Shown: piece by piece, positions 21,354-33,317 of the stretch
Layout of the letters: each line of letters starts with the position of its first letter
Numbering within the stretch: the stretch's first letter is position 1
Assembly (NCBI RefSeq): GCF_003576645.1
Contig: NC_044925.1
Location: forward strand, 5,714,181 to 5,778,180
Source of the DNA: Ipomoea triloba
Lineage: Eukaryota; Streptophyta; Magnoliopsida; Solanales; Convolvulaceae
Direction: 5' to 3'
Length of the DNA stretch: 64,000 nucleotides
The notes under the pieces: model-generated
Seen by the model: the letters and a program-made list of their open reading frames with translations, nothing else
What the model was told of the DNA's origin: nothing
The model's database searches: none
Translations under genes and position numbers: made by a program

Positions 21354-22937
21354 TGGTATCTTACGAGCTGGCTGAAGTTTGATTTGTATTTTTGGAGTAT
21401 CCGAATTGTATTTAATTTAAAGTAAAAGGTTTAATTTGAAGGAGTACAGTTTTAGGGTTAATTTGGATTTTTGGAGTATCCGAATTGTATTTAAGGTAAA
21501 ATTGCAGTGTCCCACAGCACTCCTCCTCATTGCGAATTGCTATTAGCAATACAATCAATGATGGAGTCTAATTAAATTTAAGATTTCTTAATTAACGAGG
21601 GATTGGAGTTTTTAAAGGATTTTTTTTTTTTGAGTACAGATATAAATGAAATTAATTCTATATATTCTTCTCCCACTAATTCTATATATTTTTATATGAA
21701 TGGGAAGGTTTAAAATCAATAGGGATTAGGGAGTACCCTATACTTTCCGCCCAAATTAATTCTATATATTCTTCTCCTACAAAATCATTCATTTTAACTT
21801 TCCCTCCAAAACATTCTGTCCTATACTATTAAGGTGTGCGTAATATTATAAAATATGGTAATACAATTCCTATTCGTAATACAATTACACATTAAAATAT
21901 GGTAATACATTCCAACTTTTGTATTCGTAATACAATTCTAGATTAAAATTACTAATCTTAATAAAATAGTACATATATTTCCCTGCAACGTAGTCTATCT
22001 ATACTTCTATACTTTTAATAAAAACAAAATCATCTATTAATTTCCCGCCCACAACATACTTCAATACTATTAAGGCTTGCGTAATATTGTAAAATATGGT
22101 TATTGAATTCCATTCCGTACTACAATTGTACATTAAATATGGTAATACAAATCCTAATGCAATATATTCTTTCCTACTTACTTATTCATAATACAATTCT
22201 AGATTAAAATTACTAATCGTAATAAAATAGTACATATACTTTCCTGCAACGTAATCTATACTTATCTATTAATAAAAACAAAATCATTCATTTTAACTTC
22301 CAGCCCAAAACACTCCTATACTATTAAGGTGTGCATAATATTGTAAAATATGGTAATACAATTCCTATTCGTACCACAATTGTATATTAAAATATGGTAA
22401 TACAATTCCTAATACAATATATCTTTTCCTATTTTTTATTCGTAATACAATCCAAAATTAGATGTTTTGCATAAGCGGTTAACATGTAAAATGACATATA
22501 AGGACATTATTAGTGTATTATTTTTTTAAAAATTGTTATGGGTAATAATTTTATAACCATTTAGAACATATTTGGGTACGAAGATTTGCAGTGGTCGTAA
22601 GTGTATGTGTTGTCAATATATTTAGATAATTATTATATTTTATCTACTTATACTTAATTTGGAAAAAAAATGAAGACTTATTAAAAACAAGACTTTATTA
22701 TATGTTAAAAGACTTATTATAAAAAATAATAATAAAGACCTAATTATATGTTAAAAAGATTTTAAAAGAAATAAAAGTCAAAATAATTATATTTTGATTT
22801 TCAAGACTTTGTTAAAAATTTTCCTTATTCCCTCTCAAATAAAATAATTCCCTCTCATCACTCATAAAACCCTTTTTTCAACTCCCACATTTAGAAAATT
22901 ATGTAACCCTTCAGTTCTAAAAAAAAAAAAAACAAAA

Positions 22938-22980
<43 letters not shown>
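21354..22980. repeat. Upstream region: 79 bp duplication, then three degenerate copies of a 240-255 bp unit
   Basis: tttttggagtatccgaattg occurs at 21389 and 21468. From about 21780 to 22460 a unit containing aaggtgtgcgtaatatt and aaaatatggtaatacaa occurs three times, with anchors at 21831, 22072 and 22326. Then AT-rich sequence ends in a long poly(A) run against the gap. No gene seen. Confidence 0.7.
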
Positions 22981-23492
22981 NNNNNNNNNNNNNNNNNNNN
23001 NNNNNNNNNNNNNNNNNNNNNNNNNNNNNNNNNNNNNNNNNNNNNNNNNNNNNNNNNNNNNNNNNNNNNNNNNNNNNNNNNNNNNNNNNNNNNNNNNNNN
23101 NNNNNNNNNNNNNNNNNNNNNNNNNNNNNNNNNNNNNNNNNNNNNNNNNNNNNNNNNNNNNNNNNNNNNNNNNNNNNNNNNNNNNNNNNNNNNNNNNNNN
23201 NNNNNNNNNNNNNNNNNNNNNNNNNNNNNNNNNNNNNNNNNNNNNNNNNNNNNNNNNNNNNNNNNNNNNNNNNNNNNNNNNNNNNNNNNNNNNNNNNNNN
23301 NNNNNNNNNNNNNNNNNNNNNNNNNNNNNNNNNNNNNNNNNNNNNNNNNNNNNNNNNNNNNNNNNNNNNNNNNNNNNNNNNNNNNNNNNNNNNNNNNNNN
23401 NNNNNNNNNNNNNNNNNNNNNNNNNNNNNNNNNNNNNNNNNNNNNNNNNNNNNNNNNNNNNNNNNNNNNNNNNNNNNNNNNNNNNNNNNNNN
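22981..23492. other. Assembly gap (512 N) between poly(A) runs
   Basis: N run bounded by poly(A) on both sides (22921-22980 and 23493-23547). The assembler probably stopped in a homopolymer, so the true length is unknown. Confidence 0.98.
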
Positions 23493-23547
<55 letters not shown>

Positions 23548-23552
<5 letters not shown>

Positions 23553-23788
23553 GAAGAAACCGCCTTCTCAGTTACGTTGATGCCTTGCTACCCTTCTCAT
23601 CACTCATCACCGTTGTCGACAGCCTCGTCGGCCACCCTCCACCGCCCCTTTCTCCGTCTTCTTTGATAAAAGTGTTGCGCCAAAGACCACAATTTTGTCC
23701 TAAACTGTTGCCTTTTACACAAAAGACAACACTTTTGTCAAAAACTATTGTCGTTTTAGTGTTGTCTATGTGCATTTTTGTTGTAGTG
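23548..23788 (-). mobile_element. One end of a CACTA (En/Spm) transposon
   Basis: Read on the minus strand from 23788 the sequence begins CACTACAACAAAAATGC, then carries sub-terminal words on both strands (agacaacact, aaaacgacaatag, gacaacacttttgtc). These are typical of CACTA ends. The other end was not found and may lie in the gap. Confidence 0.7.
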
Positions 23789-24003
23789 TGAACATTATCA
23801 CTATTTTCAGCATTAGAATCATGATTATCCACATTGTTATTGTTCTCAATATCAACACCGATATTTGTATTTTCAGAAGGAACTTATGGTGTTTTATTTA
23901 CAAACTTATCTAATGATCCTCTTTGTGATTGTTGTAACTCTTCAATTTTTTGTTTCTTACATCTTTCATAGCCAAATTCATGTTTTCTAATGACGGGAGC
24001 CAT
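23789..24003 (-). pseudogene. N-terminal fragment of a hAT-family (ZMYM1-like/TTF-type) transposase
   Basis: Minus strand, ATG at 24001-24003, reading M-A-P-V-I-R-K-H-E-F-G-Y-E-R then K-K-Q-K-I-E-E-L-Q-Q-S-Q-R-G and an Asn-rich stretch. This resembles the start of plant hAT-derived ZMYM1-like proteins (K-x-x-x-G-Y-E-K ... E-x-L-x-x-S-Q-x-G). One in-frame TAA occurs after about 39 residues and the CACTA end interrupts it at 23788. Not functional. Confidence 0.55.
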
Positions 24004-24746
24004 AATATGCAAATATGCTATTGAAACCAAACAATACTTCAACAGGGAGCAAACACATATAGAATTAAAGTGAAAAAGGATTGAAACAACTTGATGTCTT
24101 CATTGGCACTTCATAGTAACGACACCACAAAATTTAGTACATTTCCAAGTGCGTTAGTGTGCCTTCTAATGTACGGTCGGCGCCTAGGCGGCCAGTGTGC
24201 GTTACGTTAGTGTGCCTTCCAGTGCACAATTTTGTGCCTTCGAAGTCACATTTTTGTGCCTTCGAAGTCACATTTTTGTGCCTTTTAAGTGCAGATTTAA
24301 TCTTCAAGTGCATAACCCTCTGTATTTTAGTGTTTTTAATATATACTCTAATAAGTAAGTACTGTATTTTTGGCCTTTTGAATGGTTTATTATCATCTTC
24401 TTTTTTTTTTTGTGTTTAATTTGTTGCGTTTTGATTATTTTTGTTTAGCAATAACCATTAGGTTGGATTGGTGCTTCAAGTGTACGTATCTTTTCCTAAT
24501 GTTTCAAATGCATAATTCCTTACCTTGTAGTGCTGAATTCTCTGTTCAAGTGAATATAATCTATTTTTTTTTATTGTGTTTAGTTGAAAACCTTTAGAAA
24601 ATACTAGATGAAATTCTGTGAAAACGGAAAAAGCTAAGAAAAGTTCTGGGAATACTAGTGCTGAGGTGAGCCCTAGTAGTGTGCCGTATCCTGTGAATGC
24701 ACCACCACCTCTACGAGCAAGACAACCATTGAGAAAGCGTGGTAGT
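24004..24746 (+). other. Region with gtgcctt/aagtgca repeats and a short coding-like exon
   Basis: 24140-24560 repeats gtgccttcgaagtcac and related words, similar to the intron-like parts of the FAR1/MULE pseudogene at 60600-62300. 24620-24746 reads as an open plus-strand exon (K-S-S-G-N-T-S-A-E-V-S-P-S-S ...), cut by the LTR-like sequence. Family not recognised; a MULE gene piece is possible. Confidence 0.35.
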
Positions 24747-25835
24747 TGTTGGAAAATAGCATAAAAATGGCTTTTTAAGTGGCTATTTTGTGGTACAAAT
24801 TAATGTGGGGTTCACTTTTGATTTGAGTCGGGTCAAAGTGGATTAAGGTTCTTCGTAGTTAGACGAAGAGATTGATATATTGTACGCACAAAACGGATAA
24901 TGTGTGAATGAGAAATTGGTTCTCAAAGTTGACCCATTTGAGTTGGAAAAATGGTGGGAAAGCTTTAGAATAAGGCTTTGTCCCACATTGGTTTGGAAAG
25001 GGGATTTGCACCACTATTTATACAAGAGCCTTTATTAAGTTTAGTGAATTGTATAGCATAGAGGCTCTCTCTCATGTGCAAGGAGTACAAAACAAATCCC
25101 AAAATGAATCTGAAAAGACTTGAATTGTTTGTTCTTTGGCTAAGTTATGCCAAATTTTCGAGACTTTTTTTCCAACACGAAGCCACAAGGACTCGGTCTC
25201 CTAGTCTTCGGCCAAGAAGGACTCGTTGGTTCGGCCTAAGCCTCGCGTAATGGTTTGATCTTCCGTAGCCCGAATCATTGGACGACTCGCGTAATGGTTC
25301 GGCCTTCCGTAGCCCGAATCCTAGTCCATTCGTCGTGTAATATGATCACCTCGGTGTAACTCCTCGTTTCGGGTAGTGACCTTTCAAGTCTTGATTCATC
25401 CGTTACGGAATTAATTCCGGGTTAATTCCAATTTTTATTACTTGAATCAATTCTCGGGTAGTGGTCTACCGTTACAGAAGTTACAAACATGGTTTTATGA
25501 TCAGATTAAGTGCCTATGATTAAATGCTATTAATCCAGCAACTCCTATATAAGATCATGGTAGAAGCAGCAGATTTACATAACAACGAAATATACATTCT
25601 CTCTAGCTAGAAAATCTGCTTCTACTCCCTTCTTTGCATACTGTATTCAGGCCATTGTTCTTGTTCGCTGGGTTTCGAAGTTTGAGTGCTCAAACTAGAA
25701 ATCGAAGCTTATTTTATCCTGGGAAACCTAGACTACAACGCTCCTAGCACTTTGGGAGGTAGCAAATAAGGTTTTAAGGACAGTGTAGTAAGTACACGAC
25801 TCAAGCTTATCCTTGTCCAGAAATTCCTTTCGTAT
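24747..25835 (+). mobile_element. Probable copia-type LTR (solo or truncated)
   Basis: Starts TGTTGGAAAATAGC inside a coding-like stretch. It has a promoter-like TATA (ctatttatacaagagcc, about 25012) followed by gaggctctctctc, as in plant copia LTRs, and later cagtgtagtaagtacacgac and ttgtccagaaattcc, typical of U5 regions. No internal protein follows. The right boundary and target duplication are not clear; a second TATA near 25545 may mean two joined elements. Confidence 0.45.
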
Positions 25836-26284
25836 TATTTTAAAATCTTAGAGCTCCCTACTAGACTAGGGCATTGACTTGTACAAAATTACAATCTTAG
25901 AAATAGTACACTCTATCTAGTGGATGGGACTAGTTTGTGTATGACTGAAGTTGACAATGAATTGGTTTTGAGGTTTCTAAGAGGAAATACACATATTACA
26001 AAGTAGACAAGGTCACAACATAGCGACATGTTTGATGAATGGAAAGTTTTGATGAATGTAATTGAGGTAATATAACCTAAAATATAACCTTCAACCAAAC
26101 AAGTTAATATTACATTCTTACAACTTTAACCAAACACATAAGGTAATCTTACATTCTTTAATCTCACATTACCTTCCTGGAGGTAATCATATTACCTGAG
26201 ATAATCTAAGATTCCATGAACCAAACGGCCCCTCAGAGTATTACAACCAAGCAGAACAGGTGTTGATGATTTTGTTAGTTTTTG

Positions 26285-26347
<63 letters not shown>

Positions 26348-26348
26348 N

Positions 26349-26411
<63 letters not shown>

Positions 26412-26700
26412 CAGGGATTCGAGTACAGGGATGGGGATTGGGGTCTGGTTGGGGGATGCCATCCCGTCCCCGTCCCCGACGGGGATGAGGAAATTCTTCC
26501 CATCCCCGCCCCCGTTCCTCGAAAAAATTTCCTGAACCCGCCCCGACGATTTTCCCTATATTGGGGGCGTGTTTAATTGTCATCCCTAGTCATGCCACAA
26601 TAATACTAGGATCAAAAGTGGATGCTTTGAAAAAAAATGATTAAAAGTGGATTGCTACCTATAAATCTAGGACAAAAATGGAATTAACCCATTTTTATAA
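25836..26700. other. MITE-like end, (TA)n array and GC-rich hAT-like sub-terminal sequence
   Basis: 26040-26235 repeats ggtaat/attacc and ends ccaaacggcccct, a common MITE end; the partner was not fixed. A (TA)n array with one N at 26348 spans 26291-26408. 26411-26600 is GC-rich (cccgtccccgtccccgacgg) and ends ttgtcatcccta, like the sub-terminal part of a hAT element; a similar block lies at 59850-59925. No gene seen. Confidence 0.45.
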
Positions 26701-27420
26701 TCTATCTACTATACTAATAAGAGCCAAAGAAAGTTAGGTCTATAATGGGTAGAAAAAATGACGGCCAAATTATCAAATTAAATGGATGGTTCAGATTGTT
26801 TAGATTTATATTTTTCCTTTGAGATTTCCTACTTTATCCTTAATTATATGATTATCCGTTAAATTTTCCGTTAAATATTCTTTTTTCCGTTAATATTCCA
26901 TTAACTTTTAACTTATCCATTAATTTCTATAAGTAAGCTCTTAGGTTCGAACCTCATCCCAATCAAAGTTGGCATAATTATTGAACATACACTATGAATA
27001 TGTTAGAATATATTATTTAAAAGTAAGTATCCACTCTATTACTCTTATTAAATTAAATAAATTAGTAGTTACAATAAAAAAAATAAGGAAAAATATTTGA
27101 TGCACTGCCGGTGTATAGATGCTTATACAACGGCGGTGAATAAAAAGATGCCACCTCTTTAATAAAAAATTTAATATTAAGTAGACCTTTTTTTTGTAAA
27201 ATATAATACTTCTTAAACTATTATATTAAACATTACTTAATTTAATTACAACTAATTATTTAATGTATTTTAACTCTTTTTTCGTTAATTACTACGGAGT
27301 AAAATTTATCAAAACCTCCATTGGCCAACCTATTTTTCTACAAGAACTGGTAGAGCATATTCTTTTGCAAAACATTTCTAGATCTTCGACAAAACCCATT
27401 TCTATACTAGTAGACTAATA

Positions 27421-28440
27421 GTGTACCTGGACTTGTCCGAAAATGAATTATCTGGTGAAGTCCCACTAGCATCTTTGCCTACTCAAACTAGACTACCTAC
27501 TTTCCTTTGGTAAAAATAGCTTTTTTTGGAACCACCCCGTCTAATTAACATCTCTTATCTTGAACACCTTGATTTTCATGACAACATGATAACTGGAAAA
27601 TTCTCAGAGTTCATCACTCAAATTTCTACTCTCTAGCCTTTGTGACGTTTAAGAAATAATCATCTCATTGGCTCGCCACCCCACAAAATTTCCAATGTAA
27701 CCTCAGTCGTCTCCAAATCTTTGACTTGTCAGTCAACAGCTTAACAAGAAGCATCGTGCAAAATTACAAAATTTTGCAGGCATGAGTAAAGCCGACGGGC
27801 TGACAAAAAGATTAATTTCATTTTTCACCATCAATTTCAAATTATTATTGCTCAACTACGGGCTTAGTTCTACCATACGCTACTTGGAGTGGGTGGTAAA
27901 CTGGAAGAGATCAAAGCAAGCCGGCCCTCTCGCCAAAGAGCATCAACTTCTATTTATTCTTGGACTTGTTTTGACAACCAACTTGGGTAGAAATTATTCC
28001 AACTTCTTTAGGCAAACTCAAAGACACGGAAATGTTGAACTCACAACACTTGTCAAGAGAAATACCCTCAAGTTTTGGGAATCTTGGATACATGGAGAGC
28101 CTAGACATGTCGCACAACAACTTATCCAGTTTCATACTAGAATCATTCATGAACATGATTAGTGATCGATTTGGTTTCTTATACAATGGTCATTTGGTTT
28201 TCAAAAAAAAAAAAAAACAAAACAGTGGACTACGCAAATTCCAAATTCAAGTGCCTTGTTCGCGGAAGATTTTCCACGCCAACCTCACAACATGAGGAGT
28301 GTGATGATGAAGAGGAAGAAGTGTGGTTCGGCTGGGAGGGAATGTGGATTGGATTCTCCACACTCTGTATTCCATCTCTACTTTGCTATCATTTTGGTCA
28401 GCTTCGTAGAAGACTAGTTCTTTTTCTGATGTGTACATGG
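27421..28440 (+). pseudogene. Captured leucine-rich-repeat receptor-like protein fragment
   Basis: Broken plus-strand frames read Y-L-D-L-S-E-N-E-L-S-G-E-V-P at 27421, L-E-H-L-D-F-H-D-N near 27565, E-I-P-S-S-F-G-N-L near 28055 with S-L-D-M-S-H-N-N-L-S, then an acidic D-E-E-E-E-V-W-F-G-W-E-G (about 28308) and a hydrophobic stretch. This is the order of the last repeats, acidic juxtamembrane part and membrane end of plant RLPs. Several frameshifts, stops and a 28202-28216 poly(A) run make it non-coding. It lies wholly between the Pack-MULE ends. Confidence 0.7.
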
Positions 28441-28557
28441 ATTTTACCTTATGATATGAACAGAGTTGGGAGAATAGCCATAGTGGAGATCATGTTCACA
28501 GCCTCACAAGAGCGGCTCAAGGGAGGCGTGAAATTGTTTAGCAGTTTGATAGATTTT

Positions 28558-29211
28558 GGTTGTGTTTGGCAAAGCTTATTTAGGAGCTTATAGCTTATTT
28601 TAAGCTACTAATAAGCTATAAGCTTTGTTTGGTAATGTTTTCAAAATAAGCTAATAGCTTAAAATAAGAGCTTATTTTGAAATGCTACTTTATGTAGCTT
28701 TTCAAAAATAAGCTAGTAGTTTCTTAACTTTTTTCCATCTCTATTCTTATTATTTTAAATAAATGATATCATTTATCCCACCCAATTAAAACTCTTTTGG
28801 CCTTTTCAATTCGATCAATATGTTTCGTTGTAATTTCAATTTGACATTTGTGTTTGAACAATAATTTGTGTATGAACTAATTTTATGAATTATAAACATT
28901 TTGTTTTACTTTATATATTTTCAAATATATGTTCTTTATATTTTTATTAAAATATATTGATTTCATTATTTTATATTTTAATATGTAAACAAACCTATTT
29001 AAATTTAAAACTATTTAAATTTTATGAAGATGTCCTTTTTAGTCTTTTTACATTTATCAGCTTATCAGAAAGCTAATTTTACCAAACACTTTTAAGCATA
29101 ACAACTAGCTTAAGAGCTCTTCAGATTTCAGCTTCAAGCTTATAGCTTTTCAGCTTTCAGCTACTTTTCAACTTTCAACTACCTTTTCAGCTAGGGTTGC
29201 CAAACATAGCC
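28558..29211. mobile_element. MITE inside the Pack-MULE
   Basis: Left end ggttgtgtttggcaaagctt; the reverse of the right end is ggctatgtttggcaacccta. The interior repeats taagctta/agctt words on both strands. It inserted after the Pack-MULE formed. Target duplication not clear. Confidence 0.55.
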
Positions 29212-29401
29212 TTTAGTAATTAACCAAAAAAAGTTATAATAACATTAATTAGTTGTAATTAAATTAAGTAATGTTTAATATAGGAAGTATTATATTTTGC
29301 AAAAAGGGGTCTACTTAATATTGAATTTTTTTTTAATGAGGTGACATATTCACCGCCGTTGTATAGCATATATACACCGGCGGTGCATCAAATATTTTTC
29401 C

Positions 29402-30555
29402 AAAAAATAATACATATGCCTCTCTTTAATTTATAATTCGATGTCTACAATGCCTTTATTAAAAAAAATATTCATATCAAAGAATTTAAAAAGAGATATA
29501 ATTTCATTAATTATATCGTCTATATTTTCTACAATGCAAAGATTCATTACCTTCAAATTTATTAATTAATTATATTTACTATATTGTTCATTGTTTTCTT
29601 TTTATACTATCTTGTAATTAAATATCAAAGTTATACTAAAAAAACAATGTTATATATTTGTTTACCAAGTATTATTTTAATAACATTGAAAAAAAAACAG
29701 ATTGAAGCTAATCATATTAACTACTTAGGAAGATTTGTTGACAAAGTAGTATTTATTTATACTATCATTTTTAGACTAAGTATTTTGATTAGCGTTTTTA
29801 TAAAATTGCAAACATTTATTTTAGTTACAATTATAATCAATCTCTCATATATTATCTTGCATAAATAAACTTTGAATTACCGATTTAAATAAATAAATTT
29901 AAAATTCAATTACATAGTATTTATTTATACTATTATTTTTAGACTAAGTGTTTAGATTAGCGTTTTTACAAAATTGCAAACATTTATTTTAGTTACAATT
30001 ATAATCAATCTCTCATATATTATCTTGCATAAATAAACTGTGAATTACCGATTTAAATAAACAAATTTAAAATTCAATTACATAGTATTTATTTATACTA
30101 TTATTTTTAGACTAAGTATTTAGATTAGCGTTTTTACAAAATTGCAAACATTTATTTTAGTTACAATTATAATCAATCTCTCATATATTATCTTGCATAA
30201 ATAAACTTTGAATTACCGATTTAAATAAACAAATTTAAAATTCAATTACATATGCATGGACAACTCCTATATAATCTTGCATTGATATAGTTTGAAATAC
30301 TTATTTAATACGGAGTAATAAATATTGGGCATTATCTCATTCAGGACAGACAATGCGCGTGAAAAACAAGTTAAAATATAATCCTAACTAAACCCTAACC
30401 CAAAATTTCCTAGTTTCCTATTGTATTTCACATCTACACACGTCAGCTGTCTGTCTCACCCACACAAGAACGCGAGACTTGAATGAACTACGACGGTCTG
30501 AATCTCCGGCGACGACGACAAGTGCAACAAGTATTATTCTTGACTCTGACTCCTT
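29402..30555. repeat. AT-rich stretch with three 168 bp tandem repeats
   Basis: Units begin tagtatttatttatact at 29747, 29915 and 30083, nearly identical, ending near 30252. The rest is AT-rich. 30370-30555 is more GC-mixed (ctccggcgacgacgac) and may be an old leader of a lost gene. Confidence 0.8.
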
Positions 30556-30563
30556 AATTATTG

Positions 30564-31045
30564 CAGTGTTGCAAAAATCCCGCGCACTTAAGCGCCGATT
30601 AATCCCCTAGGCGTTAGGCGCCGGTCAACCGCTTAGTGTATCACCTTAGATGGTGGTATAGGCGGCTAGGCGACCACCTATGCTGCCTAATCTCTGCCTA
30701 GGCTGCCTAAGCACCACCTAGACCGTTTAGGTGTTGACCGCCTAGGCCTCCTAGGCACAGACTAGGCCGCCTAACTAGCCGATTAACTATTGTTTTTTTT
30801 TAATAGGTTATTTCACTCAAAATAACAGCACTTTGAGCGAAATAACCGTAAATTGTACAAATTCTAGATATTTTTTAGATTAATATTTTAGTATTAACTA
30901 TTAAAGTATTATATAATTTATAATTATTAGTCATTAAAATATTAAAAATACTTAAACAAATTTTAAAAATAAAAAATACACGAGCGCTTAGGCGCTAGGC
31001 GCTCCTAGAGCGCTCGAGTAGCGCCTAGCGATTTTTTCAACCATG
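30564..31045. mobile_element. 482 bp hAT-type MITE with 8 bp target duplication
   Basis: AATTATTG flanks both ends (30556-30563 and 31046-31053). Ends: cagtgttgcaaaaatc on the left and, in reverse, catggttgaaaaaatc on the right. GC-rich arms are full of gcgcctaggcg words around an AT-rich centre. An inverted copy lies in the lipase intron (about 55085-55388); related pieces occur near 39105 and 44390-44710. Confidence 0.8.
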
Positions 31046-32155
31046 AATTATTGAATGGTTAGTGGTAATGTTAGTGGTACTCTATCTGACTCCTTAATTA
31101 GGTTTCAGCACACTAGAATTTTTAACTCAAATATCACATTCTTGTTTTGGAAGGTCATAGCCAAATTAATCTACAAAGCTAACATTAGGAACGATAGGAG
31201 CATAGTAACTGGAACTAAAATGTTTAATTTTTAAATGCTACTAGTATTTTCGCCCGTGCATTGCATGGAATGAATTTTGTTATATTGTTTTGAGAATATT
31301 TAGATCGATATATAATTATATAAATTATAACATCAATATTATATAGTGCGAATGATGAAAATGGTTGGATCAATTATGTTTTCTAATGTTATCCTTGCTT
31401 GAATTCAAACAAATAATTGGTGAATTACCTGTGCGATGCATGGATAAATATTTTAAATTATATATTTAGATAATAAAATTAAAGATAGAATAATAAAAAA
31501 ATTCTAATATTGAATGTGTACAATTATTTTATTATGTGATTAGTGTAAAAATATCACTCAATATAATATTTGTTTTCTTGTAATATTGAATTGCTTGTAA
31601 TATTTGTAAATATACTATTTACCATCTAAATATAATTTTGTAAATATTTAGATCTAATTTCTAATAATGGCCACGAGATATTAAAATTATTTAATATCCT
31701 AATTTTATTGATTATATTGGATGCATTTTATTGCCTTTTTAAAATCAACTCATTTCTTATTAACAGCTCATTTGTGCGAATAATAATAGGAAATTGTATG
31801 TTGCCAATTATATTTAAGGCAACATATTCGTAATAGGAGTGATTTTGCATCGATAAAATGGAATCAGTATTCAGGACTATAATGGCTCCCAATAAAAGGG
31901 TGAGTAAAAAAAGGTATTAAGTGCCATTAAAGTGGACTAATAACTTATGTTAATAATAATTTGTTATCTTTTCTTCTCCCAAAATATTATAAATTGTTAT
32001 CTTGTTAGGACAAAAGAATGAATTTGAGGTTACAGCACATGTGGTCCGTTGGTCCAGTTAACACTCAAATTATTGTACCACTTTGAATTAATTTCTAATT
32101 TAATTTGGTCAATCAATTATGTGAACCATTGACTATACAACCGTAATCTAATTTC

Positions 32156-32598
32156 GTCATTTATTTACTTTCCGTTATTTTCAAGGTTATTATTAAGTCA
32201 TTTATCTACTTTCCGTTATTTTCAAGGTTATTATTAAACCTATTGTTTACTTATTCAACTTTAAAAAAAAATTGAGACTACTATACATGTTTGACTGAGC
32301 ACCCCATAAAATTAATAAGACGTGCGAATTACAATATATGCTTTATCTCAACTAAAACTTTAATTTGATAATTAAACAGCACATTTATAATTTTATATTC
32401 TTTAATTTGATAATTAAACAGCACATTTATAATTTTATATTATATGCTCAAGGAGCTCCACCTATAGATTAACATCACTTCATTGGTATTGATTGAGCTC
32501 CACCTATAGATTAACATCACTTCATTGGTATTGATTATTGAAATAGTGAGTCGTCCCATCACTTCATTGGTATTGATTATTGAAATAGTGAGTCGTCC
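32156..32598. repeat. Four separate 41-42 bp tandem duplications
   Basis: Exact or near-exact adjacent duplications with starts at 32156/32197, 32358/32400, 32453/32495 and 32515/32557. The sequences are unrelated to one another but share the period. Confidence 0.9.
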
Positions 32599-33071
32599 TT
32601 AAACTCAATAATAAAATTCCACTACCTGTTTGACTGAACCACAATGAGCTAGGGAGTCTTAAATTGGCAGAAATTGGTTGCCCATTGAATCATCATTCGA
32701 TTAAAATATATATAAAAAGTATTTATTTTCTCCTATATATATCACCCCGCTCTCCTATATTATCTTAATTTAATTATATTAATTGGTATCACTTACCTTT
32801 TATTCCAATTTTACTTTATTAAAATATAATCAATCCTGTTATTATTTAAAATTCTTTTATCAATTATAATTATTATAATTAAAATTCGTAATCACAAATA
32901 CAGTAGGTGAATTTGACGTTTTTTAAAGGCAAAATTACAAAATGATCTTATTCGCCAGAACTCAATTTATTATTTTGTAATAAACTGAACGAAAAGGAAA
33001 TTGATTTGTCATAGTGAGATACTCCTATAACACAAACAATAATGTAAGAAATTGACTGAAAATTCTTATAC

Positions 33072-33200
33072 TTAGCCCTTGCCGCCGGGCAACACACCCA
33101 CCACCGTCGCCTCGTAGTAGGATCCCACAAAGCCTTCCTCGTTGCTCAACACCTCCACCGCGTCGCCAATCCGGTACCCCACCGTGTTTGCAGTACTCAT
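33072..33200 (-). pseudogene. Captured first exon of an Agenet (Tudor-like) domain gene
   Basis: ATG at 33198-33200. The 42 codons read Y-R-I-G-D-A-V-E-V-L, E-E-G-F-V-G-S-Y-Y-E-A-T-V-V, the first half of a plant Agenet domain (a chromatin or RNA-associated Tudor-like fold), then stop at 33072. The domain would continue in a second exon not found here. ...GGCAAGGGCTAAGT may be a weak or decayed splice donor. The GC-rich, codon-like sequence contrasts with the AT-rich Helitron. A longer in-frame start at 33278 exists, but the 33200 ATG has the better family match. Confidence 0.6.
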
Positions 33201-33307
33201 GGTTGTTGATTTTCCGGGAGAAACCGATTTTAAGAGATAGAGAGAGAAAATAAAGGTAAAATCCGGCTCAGAATTCACAGGGAATACGAATTATGATTAT
33301 AAGCAAT

Positions 33308-33317
33308 AGTTTATATA
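33308..33317 (-). promoter_or_regulatory. TATA box captured with the Agenet exon
   Basis: On the minus strand ctatataaac lies about 110 bp before the ATG at 33200, followed by a pyrimidine-rich leader. It suggests the promoter and 5' UTR were captured along with the exon. Confidence 0.45.

Larger units (their letters stand above)
27087..29401. mobile_element. Pack-MULE (Mutator-like, non-autonomous) with 9 bp target duplication
   Basis: Inverted ends of about 175 bp: the left starts ggaaaaatatttgatgcac at 27087, and the reverse complement of the right starts identically at 29401, with shared cggcggtgaata and caatattaagtagacc words. AAAAAATAA flanks both sides (27078-27086 and 29402-29410), the 9 bp duplication expected of Mutator transposition. 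The 2315 bp carries receptor-like protein pieces (27421-28440) and a later MITE (28558-29211), and no transposase. A single related end lies at 38636-38740. Confidence 0.8.
26701..30370 (+). mobile_element. Probable decayed Helitron hosting the Pack-MULE
   Basis: Begins TCTATCTACTATACTAATA after an A, like the 5' end at 40491 (both share taataagagccaa). A degenerate 3' end, caatgcgcgtgaaaaacaagt, occurs at 30351-30371, with CAAGT where CTAGT is expected. Without the Pack-MULE it would be about 1.35 kb. The 5' end is credible; the 3' end is inference. Confidence 0.35.

Noticed and set aside
23572..23832. 86-codon minus-strand gene across the CACTA end
   Set aside because: It joins transposon terminal sequence to the hAT exon; a chance fusion, not a gene.
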